Positions 44,714 through 52,238 of a DNA stretch of 64,000 bases are shown piece after piece. The first letter of the stretch is position 1. The number at the start of each line of letters is the position of its first letter. The notes below the pieces were generated by a model. The model worked only from the letters and a program-made list of their open reading frames with translations, was not told the origin of the DNA and made no database searches. A program made the translations under genes and the position numbers. This DNA is from Paraplanobispora takensis (GTDB lineage Bacteria > Actinomycetota > Actinomycetes > Streptosporangiales > Streptosporangiaceae), in assembly GCF_016863195.1 (NCBI RefSeq), contig NZ_BOOK01000036.1:124001-188000 (forward strand), written 5' to 3'.

Positions 44714-45450
44714 ATGAGCACCGGCCGGACGGAGGAGACCGCCACCGTGCCTCCCGCCCGAGGGCCGGACCGGTTCCGGATCGAGTTCGACGGCACCGAT
44801 CCCGAACACACCGCGGCGTTCCTGTCCGCCGCCTACGGCGCTCCCGTGAAGATCAGCGAGACCCGCGAGGACTACCGGTTCCACCACACCCGATTCGGGC
44901 CGGGGCCGTTCCATCTCAACACCATCGACCACACCGCGACCACCGAGTACCGCGCCGACCCTTTTCCCATGCTCATCGTCGTGCAGGTGCACCGGGGGTG
45001 CGCACCGACCTCGATCTCGGCGATCGTCTCGGCCCCGGCGACTTCACCGTCCACGCCCAGCCCGGCCGCCCCTACCACACGCGGCCGGCCTCGGTCCGGT
45101 CCACCGCCGTCATGGTGCCGCCGGAGGTGGCCGCCGAGGTCGCCCGCAACCGGCCGGACGATCCCCTGCCGCCGCTGCGCTTCGCCTCCCTGCGCCCCGC
45201 CTGCCCGGCCGCGGCCCGCTGCTGGCTGCGGACCGTCGACTACGTCATGGACAGCCTGCGGGCGAACCCCACGACCATGGCCCAGCCGCTGCTGGCCGGC
45301 GCCACCGCCCGGCTGCTGGCCGCCGTCCCCGGCGACGGGACCACCGTCACCGGAGTGGCCGCCCGCTGGGGCTTCTTCCATCCCGGCGACTTCGCCGCCG
45401 CCTACCGCCAGGTCTACGGCCGCCCGCCCAGCCGCACCCTGCGCGGCTGA
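44714..45450 (+). pseudogene. AraC-family regulator, decayed (frameshift plus internal deletion)
   Basis: The N-terminal half (from ATG 44714) is a cupin-type AraC ligand domain (DGTDPEHTAAFLSAAYGAPV, GPFHLNTIDHTATTEYRADP) that loses frame at the G-run near 44990-44996. The rest continues one frame back from about 44998 (VRTDLDLGDRLGPGDF...). One extra G in the run would rejoin them exactly as HRGVRTD. Farther on, RLLAAVPGDGTTVTGVAARW jumps from the linker straight to the last helix of the HTH. About 70 residues with the first HTH are absent, and then GFFHPGDFAAAYRQVYGRPP follows normally. Two independent lesions make decay far more likely than a sequencing error alone. Confidence 0.75.
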
Positions 45451-45735
45451 CCGGCGGGATCGCCGTACCGTGGAACCGCGGGGTCGCACACGGACAAAAA
45501 GCCTCCGTGAAGCGGGGTGAAAATCCCCTTTGCCGCCCGACCGGCTCAAGGATCTTTATTCAAGCCTGAAAATGTCCGCCCGCCTGGATTTCCAACGTTG
45601 ACATGGATAGTCAAGGGCGGTAACGACCGGCTGAAGAGTAGGTCAATGAACTCTATTTCGGTTTGGACATTTGCTTACTGCGGGATGTACGCCGCGTCCC
45701 CGAGAGTCGATGATTCCCAAGATCCGGAGAAGATA
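45451..45735. other. 285-bp region ahead of the subtilase gene cluster
   Basis: No credible gene. It is AT-richer than the surroundings (GGATCTTTATTCAAG, ACTCTATTTCGGTTTGG) and must hold the promoter of the 45736-48751 unit; I could not fix a -10/-35 pair. CGGGGTGAAAATCCCC near 45513-45528 could form a small hairpin. Confidence 0.4.
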
Positions 45736-46134
45736 ATGACAAATACGACGTTGCCGGGCTACGCGCATTCGACCACTCCCTATCCCTACCCCGAGTACGC
45801 CTCCAAGGGTCCGCAGGACCAGGCGGGTCAGGGCCAGATGCTGCCGGCCGAGCTCGTCAGCACCCTCATCGGCCTGGGCATCACCGTCGGCCCCAGCATC
45901 GTCGAGGGCATCCTGGACCTGTTCCAGAAGCAGGGTTCAGGCGGCGTCGCCCGGCCGATGTCCACCGGCACCTCCTTCAGCCCCATGTCCACCGGCACCT
46001 CCGCCCAACAGGGCCAGGGCCAGGGCCAGATGATCCCCGCCGACCTGTTCGGCACCCTCCTGGACATCGGTATCCACCATGGCCCCGAGCTGATGAAAGG
46101 CATCCTGGACATGTTCCGGAGTCCGTCCAGATAG
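45736..46134 (+). CDS. Small protein with internally duplicated amphipathic module
   Basis: A 132-residue protein without signal peptide. Two copies of a ~35-residue module are separated by a Ser/Thr/Gly linker with MSTGTS repeats. Copy 1 runs GQGQMLPAELVSTLIGLGIT into VGPSIVEGILDLFQ; copy 2 runs GQGQMIPADLFGTLLDIGIH into HGPELMKGILDMFR. Each module looks like a pair of amphipathic helices. The start at 45736 has GGAG six bases upstream; the open frame to 45517 is not supported. Family unknown to me. It opens the four-gene unit with the subtilase at 46826, so it may be a substrate or effector of that protease (inference). Confidence 0.75.
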   Translation: MTNTTLPGYAHSTTPYPYPEYASKGPQDQAGQGQMLPAELVSTLIGLGITVGPSIVEGILDLFQKQGSGGVARPMSTGTSFSPMSTGTSAQQGQGQGQMIPADLFGTLLDIGIHHGPELMKGILDMFRSPSR

Positions 46135-46221
46135 GACGGCGATCACCGCAGACCTCACCACACTCCCCCCGCCCACCCTGGTCCGGCCAGCAGTTCCGGC
46201 ACCTTCGACGCGGAGCGGAAG

Positions 46222-46512
46222 ATGGCAGCGAAATCAGCGACTTCATATGACACCTTCAGACCCTTCAACACCGGCGGAACGGCATTCGAGGACCCGTCGA
46301 CGCTACAGAGCCGCACTCTCCTGGAAAGCCTCAACAGGTTTTTGCAGGTGACCGTCCCGCAAAAGCCCCGGCTGGTGGGAGTCGTTCCCGTGATGCGTGA
46401 GGCGGTGCGACTCTACCGGGCCGGGCAGTACCCGGCGTCCCTGAAACTCGCCGAGAACGCCGCGGAGGTAATCAAGCATCTCGGCGAGCCCTTTCCCACC
46501 CCCAATGAATAG
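46222..46512 (+). CDS. Small helical protein of subtilase cluster (hypothetical)
   Basis: A 96-residue soluble protein. The second half (VVPVMREAVRLYRAGQYPAS, LKLAENAAEVIKHLGE) reads like one TPR-type helical hairpin; the first half is polar (YDTFRPFNTGGTAFEDPSTL). CGGAAG lies upstream of the ATG. Its end overlaps the next gene by eight bases, so the two are translationally coupled. No family recognised; a protein-protein adaptor role is conceivable. Confidence 0.7.
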   Translation: MAAKSATSYDTFRPFNTGGTAFEDPSTLQSRTLLESLNRFLQVTVPQKPRLVGVVPVMREAVRLYRAGQYPASLKLAENAAEVIKHLGEPFPTPNE

Positions 46513-46786
46513 GCCGCTCCGGCCTGAGCCGGCGGCTCAGGACCGGGCCGGGCGTATCCGGTACGTGATATACGGCGAGGATCGCGAACGGCCGGTCCGG
46601 CTGATCGACGTGGCCCAGTACGTCTCGGGGGATCCCGAGGTGAGAACGGTACGCAAGGTCGGAGACCCCGAAGCGCCGAATCTCCTGGTCGTAGAGATGA
46701 CCGCGGAGTACGCCGAGATCCTGAGACGGAAACTCGGACCGAATTTCACCATCGAACAGGATCTGCCCGTACAGCCTCTCGGCTGA
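46505..46786 (+). CDS. Stand-alone I9-prodomain-like protein
   Basis: A 93-residue protein that I read as a paralogue of the N-terminal prodomain of the subtilase behind it. RIRYVIYGE corresponds to HRYMIAS, GDPEVRTVRKV to DDPGVNVLRRL, and APNLLVVEMTAEYAEILRRK to VPEIVVAEMEIERAKMMRQS; both then have an ExD stretch. Prodomains of this type (inhibitor I9) fold and inhibit subtilisins, so a free copy could be a trans-acting inhibitor or chaperone. Overlaps the 46222 gene by eight bases; the protease gene starts 39 bases further on. Confidence 0.65.
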   Translation: MNRPLRPEPAAQDRAGRIRYVIYGEDRERPVRLIDVAQYVSGDPEVRTVRKVGDPEAPNLLVVEMTAEYAEILRRKLGPNFTIEQDLPVQPLG

Positions 46787-46825
46787 ACAGGGTCAGGTCG
46801 AACATCCGCAGGAAGGACGAACGCC

Positions 46826-48751
46826 GTGGGTGACGAAGACAAGGACGGCACTCAGAAGCCGAAGCCCCGGCCTCGGGGCCGTGCGAAACCTCCGCCGCAG
46901 CCGCGTCTGAACGAGCTGACGTCTCGGCCCCATCGCTACATGATCGCGAGTATTCCGCCGACGCAGCTCGCGCCGCTGGGGATAAGCGCGCCGCCCATCA
47001 GCTCGTCCGCTCTGCTCAGAATGCTCCAAGACGACCCCGGCGTGAACGTACTGCGCCGCCTGGCGCCGTCGAGCGTCACTCCGTTCTCCTCGGGAGTCCC
47101 CTCCGTCCCGGAGATCGTGGTCGCCGAGATGGAGATCGAGCGCGCGAAGATGATGCGCCAGTCGTTCCCGCAGGTCCGCATGGAGGCCGATCGGCTGCTG
47201 ACCTACACGGGGACGGTGCTCACTCCGGAGCAGCCGCTCGCCAACGGACTGCTGCAGCCGCTCGGCCAGCACCTCACTCTCAGCTTCCTCGTCCGAAATC
47301 CCGAAGGCCAGCCGATTCCGGGCGCGATGATCCTGATCACCGGCACCCTGGGCCTCTCGCAGGCGATCACGGGGAACGACGGCCGGGCATCGGTGACGCT
47401 GGTCGGGGAGGTTCCGGAGTCGATCCAGTCCGTGCTGATCGACCCGCCCGCCAACTACTGGAACGCGAAGGTGAATCGGCCCGCCCTGGCGACCGGGCAG
47501 GACAACCTGGTCACCCTGATGCCGCTGTCGGAGACCTTTCCCGATTTTCCCCAGCAACAGATCTTCGGCTGGGGACAGCGCGCCATGTCGCTGGACCGGG
47601 TGAGCCCCACCCTGCGGGGGAAGGGGGTCAAGATCGCCATCATCGACTCGGGAGCGGACGCCAAGCACCCCATTCTGCGCGGCCGGATCACCGACGGGGT
47701 CGACTTCGTCGACGACACCGCCCAGGGCTGGGCCGTGGACGTCGTACGGCACGGCTCGCACTGCGCGGGAGTGATCACCGGAGCCGACACGGGCGTGGGG
47801 ATCTTCGGATTCGCCTCCGAAGCGGAGGTGCACGTCTGCAAGATCTTCCCGGGCGGTTACCTGAGCGACTTCGTCGACGCGGTCAACTACTGCACCGACC
47901 GCCAGATGGACGTCGTGAACCTCAGCCTCGGCACCCCGGCGGCCGCCGGGTACGTCGCGGACGCGATCAACGCCGCCCGGGCCGCCGGGGTGGCCTGCAT
48001 AGCGGCGGCCGGCAACACCGGCGGCCCGGTCAACTTCCCCGGCAGCATGCCCGCGGTGCTGACGGTGGCGGCCATCGGCAAGCTCGACACCTATCCCGCC
48101 GGCAGCTCCCACGGCGACGAGGCGCTGGATCCGGTCAGTCCCGAGGGCTACTTCGCCGCGAAGTTCTCCTGTTATGGACCCGAGGTCGACGTCTGCGCGC
48201 CGGGCGTGGCGATTCTCTCGTCGGTACCCGACAACGGTTACGCGGTCTGGGACGGAACCTCCATGGCCGCTCCCCATGTGACGGGGCTGGCCGCGCTCGT
48301 ACTCGCCCACAGGGAGGAGTTCAGCAGGGAGTTCGCCCACCGCGACGCCCGCCGGGTGGACCGCCTGTTCGAGATCCTCAAATCGAGCTGCACACCCCTG
48401 GATCTCGGCCAGCCGTACCGGACCGGGGTGGGGATACCCGACGCCCTGCGCGCCCTCGGGGCCGTCCCCACCGCCACCACGTCACAGCCCGGCGACATCC
48501 GCCAGCTGCTGGAACAGCTTCTCGCCGCACTGGGCTCGGGCGGGGTCTCCCCCTCTTCGACCCATCCGGCGGTGGCCCCGCTCTCGACCCATCCGACGGG
48601 GACCACGGCTCCGGCCCAGCCGACGGTCCCCCTCTCCGATGCTCCGTCCGCCCATCCGAGTGAGGCCGACATACGGGCCGAGCTGCGGCGCCTGGACGAG
48701 GAGATGTACGCGGCCGGTCTCCGGGGATACGCACCCGACCCGCTCCTGTGA
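46826..48751 (+). CDS. Subtilisin-like (S8) serine protease without signal peptide
   Basis: A 641-residue protease. Order: basic, proline-rich N-terminus without signal peptide (KPKPRPRGRAKPPPQP); I9-like prodomain, about 36-125; a beta-sandwich module resembling carboxypeptidase regulatory domains, about 140-240 (LTLSFLVRNPEGQPIPGAMI); S8 catalytic domain with Asp in IAIIDSGAD (about 274), His in RHGSHCAG (about 309), and Ser in DGTSMAAPHV (about 480); then a Pro/Thr-rich linker and a charged end. The prodomain and intact triad indicate an active enzyme; the lack of a signal suggests it works inside the cell, which is unusual. GTG start with GGAAGGA upstream. Last gene of the unit, closed by a strong terminator. 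Confidence 0.9.
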   Translation: MGDEDKDGTQKPKPRPRGRAKPPPQPRLNELTSRPHRYMIASIPPTQLAPLGISAPPISSSALLRMLQDDPGVNVLRRLAPSSVTPFSSGVPSVPEIVVAEMEIERAKMMRQSFPQVRMEADRLLTYTGTVLTPEQPLANGLLQPLGQHLTLSFLVRNPEGQPIPGAMILITGTLGLSQAITGNDGRASVTLVGEVPESIQSVLIDPPANYWNAKVNRPALATGQDNLVTLMPLSETFPDFPQQQIFGWGQRAMSLDRVSPTLRGKGVKIAIIDSGADAKHPILRGRITDGVDFVDDTAQGWAVDVVRHGSHCAGVITGADTGVGIFGFASEAEVHVCKIFPGGYLSDFVDAVNYCTDRQMDVVNLSLGTPAAAGYVADAINAARAAGVACIAAAGNTGGPVNFPGSMPAVLTVAAIGKLDTYPAGSSHGDEALDPVSPEGYFAAKFSCYGPEVDVCAPGVAILSSVPDNGYAVWDGTSMAAPHVTGLAALVLAHREEFSREFAHRDARRVDRLFEILKSSCTPLDLGQPYRTGVGIPDALRALGAVPTATTSQPGDIRQLLEQLLAALGSGGVSPSSTHPAVAPLSTHPTGTTAPAQPTVPLSDAPSAHPSEADIRAELRRLDEEMYAAGLRGYAPDPLL

Positions 48752-48787
48752 GGGTCTTCACCTGAGGCACGGGTGAGTGGAAAAGGA

Positions 48788-48824
48788 AGGGCCCCTGATC
48801 GCGTCTCCGCCGATCAGGGGCCCT
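48788..48824 (+). terminator. Strong hairpin terminator (T1) of the subtilase unit
   Basis: AGGGCCCCTGATCG (48788-48801) pairs perfectly with 48811-48824 across a 9-nt loop. It is the sister of the hairpin at 49938-49974: same stem and loop length, two compensated base pairs. Confidence 0.9.
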
Positions 48825-48866
48825 GTCCGCTGCCGAGGCGCGGGTTCGCAAGGCATCGCGCCGACA

Positions 48867-49079
48867 TCAGGGAATGACGCACAACAGTCCCTCCGACGAA
48901 ACCCAGTCCTGATCGGGGAAACGCCCTGTGATTCTTCCTACGCCGAGGAGACGCCGGGCCACTTCGTGACCGTCCTCGATGCTGACCCATTGGGCACCGA
49001 ACCGCATGTCGAGCCCGTGCGCCACCAGCAGACGCAGTTGATTTCCGGTGGGAAAATTTTCGGCGGGAAAAAGAGTCAT
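48867..49079 (-). CDS. Small hypothetical protein
   Basis: A 70-residue protein (MTLFPAENFPTGNQLRLLVA ... DWVSSEGLLCVIP), soluble, with one cysteine near the C-terminus. No family recognised. A modest GGAT lies eight bases upstream of the ATG. Convergent with the subtilase unit and separated from it by the T1 hairpin. Real-gene status rests on reading frame and composition only. Confidence 0.5.
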   Translation of the reverse strand: MTLFPAENFPTGNQLRLLVAHGLDMRFGAQWVSIEDGHEVARRLLGVGRITGRFPDQDWVSSEGLLCVIP

Positions 49080-49194
49080 AAGCTATCCGGTTCCCATTGC
49101 ATGAGTTCAGTGGCGTACGCCGCCATACGGAGAGCGGTGCTGGGAACGTCGTAGGCGTGCAGCCGGCAGTGCGGCTACGCCTCACGCCCAGTTG

Positions 49195-49746
49195 CTACCT
49201 GAGACCCGTGCCTCCTTGCGTCGTGGGCACCCAATAGCGACGCTTCTGCGCGATGATGTCGAGAGGTTCGCCACCGTTGGCTTCGATAACCCGCTGGGAA
49301 GCGGTATTCGTCCGGTCGCACATCACCAGCGCCCGAGAGATGCCCAGCAATCGCGCGATCGGCAGCGCCGCCGCGAGCATCGCCGTCGCGTGCCCCTGAC
49401 GACGTGCGTTGGGACGTACGTCATAACCGATATGACCACCGATCTCCATCAGCGCCGGGGTGAGCCGATGGCGGATGGCCAGTCTGCCCAGAAATCGCTC
49501 GCCGTCGACCCACCACAGCGTGGTCATCGGCACGAAACCGCTTCGTACGCCCGTTTGGGTCCGCTCGCCGAGCACACGCGCGACATATGCCTCGAAGCCC
49601 CGCGCGTCTGCCAGAGCTTGCGGATCGACGTCGTCGACGAACCATGGAACCGGGTAGTCACGGTCGGCCCGGAACTCGGCCACCGCTGCTAGAAACGACT
49701 TCCGCAACCCGGCCGTCGGATCGATGAACCCTGGCATGACGACCAT
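49195..49746 (-). CDS. GNAT-family N-acetyltransferase
   Basis: A 183-residue GNAT protein. The acetyl-CoA P-loop lies in IGYDVRPNARRQGHATAMLA (R-x-x-G-x-A type), preceded by FLGRLAIRHRLTPALMEIGG and followed by GISRALVMCDRTNTASQRVI with a closing IEANGG. It resembles acetyltransferases acting on small amines or on tRNA/protein N-termini; the substrate is not predictable. ATG 49746 or 49737 can serve as start. It lies just outside the attachment site of the integrated element, between the two sister terminators. Confidence 0.85.
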   Translation of the reverse strand: MVVMPGFIDPTAGLRKSFLAAVAEFRADRDYPVPWFVDDVDPQALADARGFEAYVARVLGERTQTGVRSGFVPMTTLWWVDGERFLGRLAIRHRLTPALMEIGGHIGYDVRPNARRQGHATAMLAAALPIARLLGISRALVMCDRTNTASQRVIEANGGEPLDIIAQKRRYWVPTTQGGTGLR

Positions 49747-49776
49747 GATCCCGGTTTTTCAGGCGCCCGCTACTCA

Positions 49777-49891
49777 CCCCGCATCCAGCGGGCGATGCGG
49801 GGGAAGCGGCGCGCCGGCTCTTCGTCGCTCTCGATTTTCGTCCACGGCGTGATCATGACATGGGCCCGGGTCTGTGCCCATGTCATGATCA
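49777..49891. repeat. Two inverted repeats in the GNAT upstream region
   Basis: CCCCGCATC (49777-49785) pairs with 49794-49802. A longer perfect 16-bp palindrome, TGATCATGACATGGGC (49850-49865) with 49876-49891, has a 10-nt loop. No coding sequence lies in 49747-49983. Confidence 0.9.
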
Positions 49892-49937
49892 ACCGCAGAA
49901 CGCCGGTGCCGGCCGGACACCATCGGACGGAGACGAA

Positions 49938-49974
49938 AGAGCCCCCGATCGCATCTCTGCCGATCGGGGGCTCT
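49938..49974 (-). terminator. Terminator (T2) of the former tRNA-Tyr gene
   Basis: AGAGCCCCCGATCG (49938-49951) pairs perfectly with 49961-49974 across a 9-nt loop, ten bases behind the tRNA-Tyr 3' end. It is presumably the native terminator of that tRNA and is a close relative of T1. Confidence 0.85.
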
Positions 49975-49983
49975 CTACTGGTG

Positions 49984-50036
49984 TGGCAGGTGCAGGACTT
50001 GAACCTGCGTAGGCTGAGCCGACGGTTTTACAGACC
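49984..50036 (-). other. 3' fragment of tRNA-Tyr(GTA): attachment site (att) of the integrated element
   Basis: On the minus strand, GGTCTGTAAAACC is followed by the type II variable arm GGCTCAGCC, the T-arm GCAGGTTCAAGTCCTGC and ACCTGCC with discriminator A. That is the anticodon loop (GTA, Tyr) to the 3' end of a bacterial tRNA-Tyr. Upstream of the anticodon stem the sequence no longer fits a tRNA: an extra G breaks the stem and there is no D-arm. A split tRNA 3' end with its terminator is the classic scar of tRNA-targeted integration; the intact copy should lie at the right end, outside the window. Confidence 0.85.
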
Positions 50037-50309
50037 CGTCACAAAAACGCCCTGAACTGCACAAACGTAGATCTATATGGAAATCTCACCACGTATTCGA
50101 CGTGATCAAGCTCTTGATACCTCTCCTACAAGAGCATCCATGGCTCACTCGCGCCCTTGCCGCACAGGCCCTGAGCCTGCTTATGGAGAGTCGGGGCGGA
50201 CGCGCCGAGCTCGGTAGGCCCCTGTCTGCGTCGGTTCGACCAGCACTTCCGTCACAGGCACATCGGGAAAACCTGGCACGGTCGAGCATGGTACGAGAAG
50301 CTTGCTTGC
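50037..50309. other. Gene-free stretch inside the left end of the element
   Basis: AT-richer than the flanks (ACAAACGTAGATCTATATGG). It should hold the outer part of the att site and the promoter of the methyltransferase. An 81-codon open frame from GTG 50102 has no ribosome binding site and overlaps the next gene, so I do not call it. Confidence 0.5.
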
Positions 50310-51143
50310 ATGGCTCAAGTCACTATGACGACGCAACGGTGGGATGAACTCAAGGCGCTGCTCCAGGATGACCGACGTCTTCAGACCGAGTACCCCAAGG
50401 TCGCGGAGTACCTGGAGATGGCAACAAGACTGCCGGGGACTGGTGATGATCAGGCCGACGCGGCGTTTGACCTGCGGTTTGTGCACTACATGACCGGTGG
50501 AGCTGCAGTGAGCTCCAACCCGTACTGGGACATCGTTGAGCCCTTGGTATTCGAGCACGAGGGTCGACGCGTGGTGAACGGCGGTCGAGCAGAGGGAAGC
50601 GCGCGTCTCGCCTTTGCACAGCTCATTCTGCAGTCAGCCTACGCCTACGCTGTACCTTCTCCGCAGACCATCGAATGGATATCTGGCTTCTGCGCCGGCC
50701 TCCCGATCGTGGAGCTGGGGGCCGGCAGAGGGTACTGGGCAGCCCAGTTGTCTCGCTCAGGGTTGCCGGTCGAGGCTTACGACGTAGAGCCTCCAGACAA
50801 GACCGAGAACATCTCCTTCCCCGGAGCATCCGGACAGGTAGACGTATGGCACCCAGTTCGTGACCTCGATGGGTTTGCAACCCGTTCCGAAGTTGCAGAT
50901 TACGTGCTGTTTCTTTGCTGGCCACCGGGCTGGGGCGACAAGATGGCGTCTGAGGCGCTGTCGTCATTCGAGAGAGCAGGGGGCAAACGGCTCGTCTACA
51001 TCGGAGAGCCGAAGGGCGGCAAGACCGGCAACGACGCATTTTTTGATGCCCTGGCAGCTCGCTGGAGCTTGGACTCCGTAGACCCTCACTTTGTCTCATG
51101 GTGGACTGAGGCGGACGTGGCTCAGGGCTGGGTCCGGAACTGA
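50310..51143 (+). CDS. SAM-dependent methyltransferase-like protein (cargo)
   Basis: A 277-residue protein with a class I methyltransferase core: the SAM motif LPIVELGAGRGYWAAQLSRS (about 131-150), a second acidic strand VEAYDVEPPD, and an FLCWPPGWGDKMA stretch at the motif IV position. The N-terminal 120 residues are helical. The substrate is unknown; similar proteins occur in phages and mobile elements. Codon use is clearly less GC-rich than its neighbours, and it ends with a U-tract terminator foreign to the local style, so it is probably a recently acquired cargo gene next to the att site. No convincing ribosome binding site before 50310. Confidence 0.7.
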   Translation: MAQVTMTTQRWDELKALLQDDRRLQTEYPKVAEYLEMATRLPGTGDDQADAAFDLRFVHYMTGGAAVSSNPYWDIVEPLVFEHEGRRVVNGGRAEGSARLAFAQLILQSAYAYAVPSPQTIEWISGFCAGLPIVELGAGRGYWAAQLSRSGLPVEAYDVEPPDKTENISFPGASGQVDVWHPVRDLDGFATRSEVADYVLFLCWPPGWGDKMASEALSSFERAGGKRLVYIGEPKGGKTGNDAFFDALAARWSLDSVDPHFVSWWTEADVAQGWVRN

Positions 51144-51158
51144 GGAGCGCAAGACGGA

Positions 51159-51194
51159 GGGGGCGCTGAATCGATCAGCACCCCCCCTTTTTTT
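51159..51194 (+). terminator. Canonical intrinsic terminator with U-tract
   Basis: GGGGGCGCTGA pairs with TCAGCACCCCC (one C-A mismatch) and is followed by a run of seven T at 51188-51194. A U-tract of this quality is rare elsewhere in the window. Confidence 0.9.
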
Positions 51195-51202
51195 GTGTGC
51201 GC

Positions 51203-51868
51203 CTATTTCAGAGCCATGCGGAATACGAAGGCGTCGTAGCGATCTCGTGGGTACGAAATATCGGAGATCATGATGACTCGACCATCAGAGGAAAGGAACC
51301 GCTGGTGGATTGTCTTGACGAGATCACCGGGGGTGGTACGTAGCCAGTCGGCATGTGCTGGCACCGGCAACTGGTCAGCGATCGTCTCTTCCAGGAAGGT
51401 CGCTTCCGATATGTCAGCGACATCTCTTGGATGGTAGGTATCGGAGATCGAGATGGGCCTACCATCCTCGGTAGCTCGGGTAACAACGTGAGTGATTTGC
51501 TCACCTGCTGGAACACCAAGAGCTTCCGCTAGGTCGTCGGCGGCGACGATCTGCTCTTTGCTGCGTTCCACCTGGATGGCCCGATCGGACTCGTTCTGGA
51601 ACGAGCGTTCAGCCGACTCCATCTGCCGCTCAGGAGAGATCCGAACGAGATCTGGCCGGTCGGCAACGAAAACGCCACGTCGACGTACGGACCGGACGAG
51701 CCCCTGGCTCTGGAGCAACTCGATTGCCCGGCGCACCACGATGTCCGACACCCCGTTCTGCTGAGCAATCTCAGCGTAGCTCGGCAACTGGATGCCGGGC
51801 GGAAGCTCTCTTCCGCGGATACGTCGGGCGTACTCCCCTGCGATGCGGACGTAAGCCGGTTCCGCCAT
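51203..51868 (-). CDS. GntR-family repressor with UTRA domain (KorSA-like)
   Basis: A 221-residue GntR/HutC-type regulator. The winged helix covers about residues 5-70 (YVRIAGEYARRIRGRELPPG, LPSYAEIAQQNGVSDIVVRR) and the UTRA ligand domain about 90-215 (ISISDTYHPRDVADISEATF, RFLSSDGRVIMISDISYPRD). In the AICE pSAM2, the GntR protein KorSA holds transfer and replication genes silent; the same place and orientation here suggest the same role. A doubled operator lies just upstream of its start, facing the rightward operon. Confidence 0.88.
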   Translation of the reverse strand: MAEPAYVRIAGEYARRIRGRELPPGIQLPSYAEIAQQNGVSDIVVRRAIELLQSQGLVRSVRRRGVFVADRPDLVRISPERQMESAERSFQNESDRAIQVERSKEQIVAADDLAEALGVPAGEQITHVVTRATEDGRPISISDTYHPRDVADISEATFLEETIADQLPVPAHADWLRTTPGDLVKTIHQRFLSSDGRVIMISDISYPRDRYDAFVFRMALK

Positions 51869-51910
51869 TCGGTGATCACTCCTCCAGTTGCCCGTCGATG
51901 ACGCCTACAT

Positions 51911-51965
51911 CGTATACGCAGTTTCGTATGCGAAGGTCTTGTACGTATACGAAGTTACGTATACG
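51911..51965. promoter_or_regulatory. Double GntR operator (four CGTATACG boxes)
   Basis: Boxes CGTATACG (51911-51918), CGTATGCG (51925-51932), CGTATACG (51944-51951) and CGTATACG (51958-51965) are spaced 14, 19 and 14 bp centre to centre. They form two near-identical 22-bp operators of the form CGTATRCGNAGTTNCGTATRCG, 33 bp (three helical turns) apart, upstream of the GntR gene. Confidence 0.85.
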
Positions 51966-52238
51966 ATGAGCTTCGGGTGGAGCTAATTGGTCAACTAGGC
52001 CAGCTCCCGGCAAACCAAGCTATGCGAGTCGCTTCTTGATCAACTGAACAACGGAATGCCAGCTGAAGCTGTAGATCCCGGTGATGGAATCCAAGGTCCC
52101 GCCGATCACAGTCGTGAGTACGGCTGGCAGCACACGCAGCGCTTGCGCTGCCCGTCCCCCACGCCCTTGCCGCTTACCCGCAGGTGCGTGGTCGGCGGAG
52201 AACGCAAGCACCTCCCTGCCTTCGTAAGGAGAACGCTC
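51966..52238. other. Gap between repressor operator and first AICE operon gene
   Basis: No convincing gene. It probably holds the promoter and leader of the rightward operon. Inverted repeats such as GCAGCGCTTGCGCTGC (about 52136-52151) could fold in the leader. Confidence 0.4.

Noticed and set aside
50102-50347. 81-codon open frame at the left end of the AICE
   Set aside because: No ribosome binding site, overlaps the methyltransferase start, and its translation has no recognisable feature.
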